This document shows positions 55,408-64,000 of a stretch of 64,000 nucleotides of DNA, in pieces (the first letter of the stretch is position 1; every line of letters starts with the position of its first letter). The notes beneath the pieces were generated by a model. That model did not search any database. It saw nothing but the letters and a program-made list of their open reading frames with translations, and was not told where the DNA came from. The DNA comes from Opisthocomus hoazin (lineage: Eukaryota; Chordata; Aves; Opisthocomiformes; Opisthocomidae). Position numbers and translations under genes: made by a program. Location: the NCBI RefSeq assembly GCF_030867145.1, contig NC_134442.1, positions 263,001 through 327,000 of the forward strand, given 5' to 3'.

Positions 55408-57510
55408 TGTTTTGGTTTGGCCTGGATAAATGCCAGGAGCCCACAAAAACCCCTCTATCACTCCCCCTCCTCAACTGGACAGGGGACAGGAAATATGCTG
55501 AAGGGCTTGAGGGTCAAGACAAGGACAGGGAGAGATCACTCAACAATTACCACCACGGACAAAACAGACTGTTCTCGGTGAGAAAAAGGAGTGGAGTAAG
55601 TGGATTGTGCTGATCACACAGTGGGCCCTAATGGGAAACCCCAGTCGCCCAGGAATTCTGGAGTTAATCATGGACTGGCCAGAAGGCAAAGATTTTGGAG
55701 CATCGCCAGAGGAGGAGGTGACACGTGCTGAAGAGGCCCCACTGTATAACCAGCTGCCAGAAGATAAGAAACAGTATGCCCTGTTCACGGATGGGTCCTG
55801 TCGCATTGTGGTGAAGCAGCGGAGGTGGAAGGCTGCTGTATGGAGCCCTACACGACAAGTCATGGAAACTGCCGAGGGAGAAGGTGAGTCCAGCCAGTTT
55901 GCAGAGGTGAAAGCCATCCAGCTGGCTTTCGACATTGCCAATCAAGAGAAGTGGCCAGTGCTCTATCTTGACACCGACTCCTGGATGGTGGCCAATGCCT
56001 TGTGGGGGTGGCTGCAGCAATGGAAGAAGAACAACTGGCAGCGCAGAGGCAAACCCATCTGGGCTGCCCAATTGTGGCACGATATTGCTGCCCATCTGGA
56101 GCAGTTTGTTGTAAAAGTGTGTCACGTGGACGTCCACGTCCCTAAGAGTCGGGCCACTGAGGAACATCAAAACAACCAGCAGGTGGATCAGGCTGCCAAG
56201 ATTGAAGTGGCTCAGGTGGATCTGGACTGGCAACAGAAGGGTGAACTCTTTATAGCTCGGTGGGCTCATGACACCTTGGGCCACCAAGGAAGAGACACAA
56301 CATACAGATGGGCTCATGACCGAGGGGTGGACTTGACCATGGACACCATCGCACAGGTTATCCATGAATGTGACACATGTGCTGCAATCAAGCAAGCCAA
56401 GCGGGTAAAGCCTCAGTGGTCTGGAGGAAGATGGCTAAAATATAAATATGGGGAGGCTTGGCAGATTGACTACATCACACTGCCACAAACCCGCCAAGGC
56501 AAGCGCTATGTGCTCACAATGGTGGAGGCCACCACCAGATGGCTGTAAACCTACCCTGTGCCCCATGCCACCTCCTGGAATACCATCCTGGGCCTGGAAA
56601 AACAAGTCCTGTAGTGACATGGCACTCCTGAAAGAATGGAGTCGAACAACGGGACTCACTTTCGTAACAGCCTCATAGACACCTGGGCCAAAGAACACGT
56701 TATGGAGTGGGTGTATCACATCCCCTACCACCCACCAGTTTCTGGAAAGATCGAATGGTAGAATGGGCTGCTAAAAAGCAGTTTGAGAGCAATAGGGGGT
56801 GGGACTTTCAAAAACTGGGATACTCAATTAGCAAAGGCCAATTTGTTGGTGAACACCAGAGGATCCACCAACCGGGCTGGTACTTCGCAGTCGAAACCTC
56901 AGCGCCCTGTAGAAGGGGATAAAGTCCCCGTAGTGCACATGCAGAACATGTTAGGGAAGACGGTTTGGGTTAGTCCTGCCTTGGGCAAAGGTAAACCTGT
57001 CCGTGGGATTGCTGTTCCTCAAGGACCTGGGTGTACCTGGTGGGTAATGCGGAAGTCCGATGTGTATCTCATGGGGATTTGACTTCGGGGGAGAATAGTC
57101 CATAAATAAATTGTATAAAGTTAATTGCTAAATAACTCTGTCATTGTCTGTTATCACTACTATAGTTGTTATGTATCTGTTGTATCAGGGTATTCGATAC
57201 TCTGTGCCGTCACGCTGGGTTCCAGCTGGGGAAGCTGGCCAGGGTTAAGACAGTCATGGCTCAGGGGGTGTGCAGGGCACCGGGTGTTGATAGTTGCTCT
57301 GTGCATTTTGCTGTTTCTTTTGTATGTTGTCCTTATCCGTATCGTTGTAGTTACTGTTCCCTTCATTTGCTGTTTTGTTAAACTGCCCTTATCCCAACCC
57401 ACACGTTTATTGCCTTTTTCTTTCTATTCTCCTCCCCACCCCAGGAGGGGGAGGGGAGGCAGAACAACAGCACGGTCCTTTATTGCTGTCCATGGATAAA
57501 CTATAACCCA
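55408..57510 (+). mobile_element. ERVL-type element with large internal deletion
   Basis: It begins TGTTTTGGTTTGGCCTGGA at 55408, exactly where similarity to unit 1 stops, and carries an LTR- or leader-like stretch to about 55570. It then passes directly into RNase H-integrase coding sequence (55607-57082). After that come a GGGGGAGAATAG purine tract and a 3' LTR-like region (about 57110-57510) with GGTTCCAGCTGGGG, TAAACTGCCCTTATCCCAAC and a closing region near 57505. Gag, protease and RT are absent. Confidence 0.75.
55607..57082 (+). pseudogene. pol: ERVL-type RNase H-integrase
   Basis: One frame runs from RNase H (FTDGSC near 55785, the SQFAEVKAIQLA segment with Glu, and LYLDTDSWMVANAL) into integrase. 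The zinc-binding HHCC module (HDTLGHQGR ... CDTCAAIKQ) lies near 56270-56400 and the first catalytic Asp is in WQIDYITL near 56465. It ends at TGA 57082. In-frame stops lie at 56546-56548, 56612-56614, 56615-56617 and 56759-56761, yet no frameshift is needed over 492 codons. At the second catalytic position of integrase the codon gives Asn rather than Asp (NNGTHF). The element is inactive. Confidence 0.85.
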
Positions 57511-60500
57511 TACCTGGGCTGAGAGCAGACTTGCAAAAAGAAACATGATACCAAGTGCCCAAGACCTTGTGTGTGCAAAGGATTTGCTTCAGAGCTGAAA
57601 TATGCTGGAGGGGGTGGCAACTGGCAATGTAAGGGAGAAATGACGTACTCACAAAGAGAGTAAACCCTGCTTTGGGCAAGGCCATGAGAGGGGTTGGCTC
57701 TCTACTGTGTCTCTGCAGCCCTGAGGGCCTGTGGTGGAGGTGAAGCTGATCTCAGGAAGCAAGAGATGATTTTGAAAATGTCCTCGGGTGTGGACATCCT
57801 GTAATCCAGACACACCATGAAAATCATGGGCCTGATTCATGATTTTACCATCAAGGGGATGGTTAAATGATGGTGGAGAAAAGAACCAGCAGAGTTTGAG
57901 AGGGGATGCCCTCAAGTGGAGACCCTGCTGTGATGTGCTTGGTGTTCATGCACTGTCCTGCGTCCACTGGATAGAGAAGGGACAGACCTTGTGTCACTGT
58001 AATTGTGACATTCAGTCACTGGCCGTAAGGCACCAACTCTGTGTGAGATGCCCTGGGTGGTGTGTGTCACATAATGAATCTGAGTGGGGATGGACTTCCT
58101 GCATAGGACCTGTGCTGTCCATGTCAGGTGCATGCAGTTCTCCTGGAGAGCTCTGGCATTTCACAAGCACTGCAGGCCTGCATTTGTAAATGAAATGAAG
58201 ATTCAGCTGCCCTGAATGAGGTTAGGCAAGGAAGAGATGCACATGAGACAAATGCCATCATACTGCTCAGGCCATGTAGACAATACGGCTGATGGAGAAC
58301 AGAAAGCGAGAGAGTTGGCTCTCCCTGTGCCACAGGACCCCATTTGGTGAGGCTGATTACACCCACAGGAAGCCCTGGATGTAAGGAATACTTACAGGGT
58401 CATTTGTCTTAAACGTGAACAATTCTTCCCATTTCAGTTGGCCAAAGCCATTTCCCACCAGTCTCCAGAAGGTGCCCTCAGACGCTGTCCTGTCTCTATG
58501 TGGCTTTGTGGTGTGCATGAGAGTGAGCTGAGTCCTCTTCTAGCCCCAGGACTTCAGATCAAGGACGAGATGACTCAGATGAATAGGCTGAAACCCTTCC
58601 CTCAGCAGGGGTAAAGGAGATCCCTCCCTGTCACTTTCTGGTTGTCCTGTCTAATGATGGGGCAAGGAAAGATGACTTTTGTTTCTAACTCTTTTTCCAA
58701 TAATGTTATGACACTGTAGAATAGAAGTGTTTCTCCCTAACAGAGGGAGCGAACATGAGTGATGACTTCATCTTGTTTCACAGCAGGTTCCCCTGGAACC
58801 CCAGGGACACCTCGAGGGAGCCCAGAGAGGGCAGAACCAGGACACATTGTGTGGTCCTGTGCTGCTGATCTGAGCTGGGCTCCTGGGATGGAGGGAGCTC
58901 ATGGCAACAGGGAAACACTTCAAAGAGACAACTCTGCCCAGAAGCAGCTCCTCTGCAAAGCACAGCAGGGCTGCGGGCACTGCCTGCATGCACAGAGGGG
59001 AGAGGAGTGAGGCAGAGATGTTCAAGGCAGTGTGGAGTGGGAGAATGCCGAGAGCTCACTGAGAGAAAGATTTTTTCAGCCATTGACACGGTAAGTCTCC
59101 ATGTGAAGAGCAACATATCTGCACTTTGTGGAAAGATCTCCTAAAGCTGTCACATCCCCCAGACTACGGGATGGACCTTGAGGAATATCACAGCTTTTCT
59201 CTTGCTGTAGGTGAGAATGTGCTGCAAAGCAAGGCTTTCATGCTCCACCATCACAGAAACAGGGCAAGGCAGCTGCCTTCCCCCAGGGACGGCTGTAGGG
59301 TTGGGAAGGTGGATGTGCAGCCTGGGCTGCCCGAAATTGTCATGCAGAACAGGGTCTCTGCACAAACATGAGGCTCTGTGCTGGGGCAGGGACTCTGCTG
59401 CCTGCCAGGGTCAGCACTCAGCCTGCCCAAGGAGCTCCCCAGGTTACTGCGAGGAGAAGCTGTGTGCGGAACAGAAAACCCTAGTAAGGCAGGGCAGGGT
59501 CCTTCTGCTATCAAGAAACAGCTGCATGGGTCAGGGAATCTCACAGATCCAAATCTCCCCAGGATATTTTCCAGTTGATATGTGAAGGGGAAAGTCAAAG
59601 AAGGGGTGACTATCAAGCTCGCAAGTTACTTGCCCTGTTCCCTCTGAGGATCTCAGGGACTGAGAGCAACGACCTGGCAATGTGCACAGATGGGTGAGGG
59701 TAGCAGTGTCCTGAGTGCCTGGCTGCCTCTGCCTCTTTCATCTCGAACCTCACTATGTTTCTCCTTCCTGCTCCACTTTTCTGTGTTACTGAGGTAGTAC
59801 CCATGTTCGCTCCATCAGGCTCTCTGGGGATGGGAGTTTCAGCTGCAGAGTCAGACACTGATCTTGTGGGTCCTCCCAGGTAGGCGTGTCCATGGGAATG
59901 AGGTGTGCCAGTCTTCTCTAAGCTGTGGTGCATAGGACAGTGAAGTCTGTGGGCCCAGAAAACAAGCTGGATTTCCCATAGTCAGAATCCATCACTAGGA
60001 CACATGGCTATCTTCCTGAGGTGTTCTTCAAAGCTATGAGCAGGGCTCAAGAATGCATATCTTTCTAATAACACAATTGTGTTATCTGAAAAGCCCCATG
60101 AAGCAGCGCAGAGATGCTACGCCCAACAGAGGAAATGCTCTTGCGTTGGTGAAATGAGCCGCATGTGTCCTTGACTAGAAGTGGGGTGCTGAGACCTTGA
60201 GTAAGGGTGAGATGTTTAGTGGTCTGCTGTGTACCCCGCTGCTCTTCAGCTGTGTCTGGTGGCTTTTCAGGATAACATGGGAGTGCGATCACTCTCAATC
60301 TCAGAATAGTGTAAGCCCAGGGCAGCTGGGCAGCCCTCTTCTCCCTGAGGGCAACAGAAATCCGAGGGTTTCTGATATCCCAGAACACTGCCCAGGTGCA
60401 TTGGGGGCAGCTGTGAATATCCCAAAGGACTCAGCCTGACTTTGCCTTCCTCATTCCTTAGCACTGCGAGTGCAGGTGCCGAAAAGCCCTTTTGAGTCAG

Positions 60501-60765
60501 GAGCAGTTTCAAGGGCCAAAGTCGAACAGCAGGATGTCCCCTTACCCCCACTATGCCCACGAACCCCAATGTTGCAGAGCAGGGCTGAATCCTTGGCAGC
60601 CAGTGCTCAAAGGTCCAACCAGAGCTTAAAGAAAGTCTCCTAAAAAAAAGAAAGGGGGGTATGTGTAGCAGGGGGAAAGTCTGTAAGAAACGGCTCAGAG
60701 ACGTATCCCCTAAATTCCCATTGTTTTTTCTTCCTTGGACAGGAATATTTTCCCAGAGAGAGCAA

Positions 60766-61701
60766 ATGCCTAATGGCAGCTCCATCACCGAGTTCGTCCT
60801 CCTGGCATTTGCAGACAAGCGACAGCTGCAGCTCTTGCACTTCTGGCTCTTCCTCAGCATCTACCTGGCTGTCCTCCTCAGCAACAGCCTCATCATCACT
60901 GCCATATTCTGTGACCAACGCCTCCAAACCGCCATGTACTTCTTCCTCTTAAACCTCTCCCTCATCGACCTGGGCTCCATCTCCACCACTGTGCCCAAAT
61001 CCATGACCAATTCCCTCTGGGACACCAGGGTCATCTCCTACACAGAGAGTGCTGCCCAGCTCTTTCTGTTTGCCGCCTTGGTTGTAACAGAGCATTGTCT
61101 TCTGATCGTCATGGCCTATGACCGCTACGTTGCCATCTGCAGACCCCTGCACTACAGGACCCTCCTGGGCAGCAGAACTTGTGTCCACATGGCAGCAGCT
61201 TCCTGGGGCAGTGCTTTGCTCAATGCCCTCCTGCACACTGTTAACACATTTTCCACACCTCTCTGCACGGGCAATGCTGTGGACCAATTCTTCTGTGAAA
61301 TCCCCCAGATCCTCAAGCTCTCCTGCTCACACTCCTACCTCAGGGAAGTTGGGCTTCTTGGGGTTAGTGTTTCTGTAGCTTTTGGGTGTTTTGTTTTCAT
61401 TGTGCTGTCCTATGTGAAGATCTTCAGGGCCGTGCTGAGGATCCCCTCTGAGCAGGGATGGCACAAAGCCTTTTCCACGTGCCTCCCTCACCTGGCTGTG
61501 GTCTCCCTGTATATCAGCACTGCAATCTTTTTCTACGTGAAGCCCCCCTCCATCTCCTCCCCATCCCTGGACCTGGTAGTGTCATTCCTCTACTCAGTGG
61601 TTCCTCCAGCAGTGAACCCCCTCATCTACAGCATGCGAAACCAGGAGCTCAAAGATGCCCTGAAGAAGCTCATTCCATCTGTAGTGTTTCAGCAGCAATA
61701 A
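60766..61701 (+). CDS. Olfactory receptor, OR14-like, intact (unit 5)
   Basis: The start is the ATG at 60766 (MPNGSS, glycosylation site at Asn3), 23 bases after the acceptor AG at 60741-60742. The frame is open 35 codons further upstream, but that part crosses the acceptor and pyrimidine tract. The product is 311 residues: MAYDRYVAICRPLHY (116-130), the loop cysteines, KAFSTCLPHLAVV, and PAVNPLIYSMRNQELKDALKK, ending in VFQQQ. The TM2 motif is altered to LQTAMYFFLLNLS (His to Gln, Pro to Ala), unlike its neighbours, and residues 92-112 (TESAAQLFLFAALVVTEHC) differ most, in TM3 where odorant contacts are expected. No disabling change is seen. It would signal in olfactory neurons as described for the unit 1 receptor. 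Confidence 0.93.
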   Translation: MPNGSSITEFVLLAFADKRQLQLLHFWLFLSIYLAVLLSNSLIITAIFCDQRLQTAMYFFLLNLSLIDLGSISTTVPKSMTNSLWDTRVISYTESAAQLFLFAALVVTEHCLLIVMAYDRYVAICRPLHYRTLLGSRTCVHMAAASWGSALLNALLHTVNTFSTPLCTGNAVDQFFCEIPQILKLSCSHSYLREVGLLGVSVSVAFGCFVFIVLSYVKIFRAVLRIPSEQGWHKAFSTCLPHLAVVSLYISTAIFFYVKPPSISSPSLDLVVSFLYSVVPPAVNPLIYSMRNQELKDALKKLIPSVVFQQQ

Positions 61702-61910
61702 GCTACCCCTGTCTCTTCACAGGTGATTTCCAGTGTATCTGGGGAACCTCCTGTTCTTTGGGTATTTTACCTGTGGTAATGCTGTTTGTCCAGGAACGTC
61801 TGCATCCTCTGAACTTCTCCAAATTTTTTAACCGAGCCTGTCTCACCCAGAGCTCTTTGCACATGCTTCTTACATGACAATAGAGTTGGTCTCCTATGCC
61901 TCTTCTTTTC

Positions 61911-61916
61911 AATAAA
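61911..61916 (+). promoter_or_regulatory. Candidate polyadenylation signal for OR of unit 5
   Basis: AATAAA 210 bases after the stop codon at 61701, preceded by a pyrimidine-rich stretch. Confidence 0.45.
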
Positions 61917-62204
61917 AGGGCATTTCCTCAGCGCCAGTCTGGAGCTTCAGGTCTTTTTCCAAAGCTGAGGTCAGGAACAGGCTGAAGAGTGTTTCTCTGT
62001 GAGGCCGTGCTGCTGTGCTGGTGTTCTCCATGGGCTCAGGTGTGGATGGCACGGAGCAATATTTTAGGGAATGGGTCTGTCCTGAGCCTCCAGGTGTGGG
62101 TGTCCAGTTTCAAAGAGAATGGTGAGTGACAACAGGGAACTCCCTGAACTGTCTGCTCATGGCTTTCAGGCAGCACAACCTGCTCAGCCTGCAGAGAAGC
62201 ACCG

Positions 62205-62960
62205 CCATCTCAGGTACTTTTGAGGAGCATGTGGAGGGAGGAGTGACCTCCCCTGAAGCAACTTGAGGCCGTTGCCTCTCATCCTATCACTGGTTGGTTG
62301 GGAGAAGAGACCAACACCTGCCTCACTACAGCCTGCTTTCAGGTAGTTGTAGAAAGCAAGAAGGTCTCCCCTCAGCCTCCTCTTCTCCAGAATAAACAGC
62401 CCCAGTTCCCTCAGCCATTCCTCAAAGACTTGTCCTCTAGACTCCTCACCAGCCTCGTTGCCCTTCTCCGGACATGCTCCAGCACCTCAATATCCTTCTA
62501 GTAGTGAGGGGCCCAAAAGTGAACACAGTACTTGAGGTGAGGCCTCACAGGTGCCGAGTACAGTGGCACAATCACTTCCCTACTCCTGCTGGCCACACCA
62601 TTCCTGATACAAGGCAGGATGCTGTTGGCCTTCTTGGCCACCTGAGCACACTGCTGGCTCATGTTCAGCCGGATGTCGACTACCATGGTCGCTATGGTCC
62701 TTTTCCGCTGGGTAGCTTTCCAGCCACTCATTCCCAAGCCTGTAGTGTTGCATGAGGTTTTTATGACCCAAGGGCAGGACCCGGCACTTGGCCTTGTTGA
62801 AACTCATACTGTTGGCCTCAGCCCCATTGTTCTAGTCTGTAAAGATCCCTCTGTAGAGCCTTCCTGCCCTCGAACAGATCAACACTCCCGCCCAATTTGA
62901 TATCTCCTGCAAGCTTACTAAGGGAGCACTTGATCCCCTCATCCACATCATTTATAAAGG
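62205..62960 (-). mobile_element. CR1 LINE tail, older subfamily
   Basis: On the minus strand an RT tail can be read in pieces: [15 protein letters not shown] near 62790, [11 protein letters not shown]-like in another frame, then [11 protein letters not shown] near 62520 and an [16 protein letters not shown]-like segment near 62400. Frame breaks show greater age than the copies at 27926 and 63117. The AT-rich stretch 62961-63116 holds no gene. Confidence 0.8.
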
Positions 62961-63116
62961 TATGATTAATTATAAGGATGAGTATTTATAAGGATGCTTA
63001 TTATTGTAAAATTATTAATAAAATAATATAAAATTACTATTTCAATAATAAACACCAGGAAGAAAGGAATTCTTCTATTTAAAAATTCTCTTTATTTTTC
63101 CACTTACACACTAAGT

Positions 63117-64000
63117 GATACCCAGGGAACTACAGGCCGGTCAGCCTCACCTCCATCCCGGGAAAGGTGATGGAGCAGCTTATCCTGGAGGCCATCATCA
63201 AACAAGTGGAGGAAAAGAAGGTAATCAGGAGTAGTCAGCATGGATGCACCAAGGGGAAATCATGCCTGACCAATCTGACAGCTTTCTACAATGACATGAC
63301 TGGCTGGGTAGATGAAGGGAGAGCCATGGATGTTGTCTACCTTGACTTCAGCAAGGCTTTCGACACAGTCTCCCATGATATCCTCCTAGGGAAGCTGAGG
63401 AAGTGTGGGCTGGATGAGTGGTCAGTGAAATGGATAGAGAACTGGCTGAATGGCAGAACTCAGAGGGTTGTCACCAGCGTCGCTGAGTCTAGTTGGAGGC
63501 TGGTAACAAGTGGTGTCCCCCAAGGGTCAGTACTGGGCCCAGTCTTGTTTACCTTCTTCATCAACGACCTGGATGAAGAGTTAGAATGTACCCTCAGCAA
63601 GTTTGCTGATGACACCAAACTGGGAGGTGTGGTATATACACCAGAAGGCTGTGCTGCCATTCAGCGTGACCTGGATAGGCTGGAAAGCTGGGCAGAGAGG
63701 AACCTGATGAGGTTCAACAAAGCCAAATGCAGGATCCTGCACCTGGGGAGGAACAACCTCATGCACCTGTACAGGCTTGGGGTGGACCTGCTGGAGAGCA
63801 GCTCTGCGGAGAGGGACCTGGGCGTCCTGGTGGACAACAGGTTGACCATGAGCCAGCAGTGTGCCCTGGCTGACAAGAAAGCCAATGGAATCCTGGGGTG
63901 CATCAAGAAGACTGTGGCCAGCAGGACGAGGGAGGTTCTTCTTCCCCTCTACACTGCCTTAGTGAGGCCTCATCTAGAGTACTGTGTCCAGTTCTGGGCT
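63117..64000 (+). mobile_element. CR1 LINE with open reverse-transcriptase frame, runs off right edge
   Basis: From 63117 one frame is open without a stop to the window end (about 294 codons). It has [47 protein letters not shown] (first catalytic Asp), [15 protein letters not shown], the FADDTKLGG catalytic box near 63600 and [20 protein letters not shown]. The 5' border is an abrupt junction with AT-rich DNA, so the endonuclease half is missing, as usual for 5'-truncated CR1. The 3' end lies outside. Confidence 0.92.

Larger units (their letters stand above)
57515..61920 (+). repeat. OR segmental-duplication unit 5
   Basis: The 5' flank from about 57515 aligns with 45320 (unit 4) and 33290 (unit 3); the block at 58500-59560 aligns with 6620-7700. 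The OR is at 60766-61701. The downstream flank is short, with unrelated sequence after about 61920. No other secure gene is seen. Confidence 0.8.

Overview
The window looks like avian nuclear DNA. Three things point that way. It is packed with CR1 non-LTR retrotransposons whose 3' ends carry the (ATTCTGTG)n-like terminus. It contains several ERVL-type LTRs and pol fragments of the kind common in birds. It holds an array of intronless-CDS olfactory receptor (OR) genes whose sequence resembles the OR14-like (gamma-c) receptors expanded in birds. The species cannot be named from sequence alone. No tRNA, rRNA or CRISPR feature was seen.

Layout. 1-2902 (minus): a degenerate betaretrovirus-like provirus with LTR, PBS-Lys, gag, dUTPase-protease and the start of RT; it runs off the left edge. 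2900-3980: GC-rich sequence with a 48-bp minisatellite and a possible small spliced gene on the minus strand. 3981-4617: a probable LTR. 4775-6607: a CR1 with an internal deletion. From 6608 to 61920 the window is built from five copies of one segmental-duplication unit spaced about 12-15 kb apart, each carrying one OR: unit 1 (OR 9321-10253, +, intact), unit 2 (20464-21399, inverted, one nonsense codon), unit 3 (36476-37342, +, fused in frame to CR1 endonuclease sequence), unit 4 (48756-49733, +, open, extended C-terminus) and unit 5 (60766-61701, +, intact).

Between and inside the units lie old CR1 copies, solo LTRs (17, 19, 25-27 and 52 kb), an LTR with an env tail (51.2-51.9 kb), and three ERVL pol remnants (30.4-31.7, 42.2-43.9 and 55.4-57.5 kb). 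The right edge is a young-looking CR1 (63117-64000) whose reverse transcriptase frame stays open for about 294 codons.

The ORs follow the usual design: a single coding exon preceded, about 22-25 bases before the ATG, by a good splice acceptor, which implies an upstream non-coding first exon. Upstream flanks of about 2.5-3.5 kb are shared by all five units and may hold that exon and the promoter, although common descent explains their similarity equally well. Three of the five receptors look usable; two are visibly broken. The window is therefore a snapshot of birth-and-death evolution of an OR cluster, with retroelements breaking up its duplicated units.
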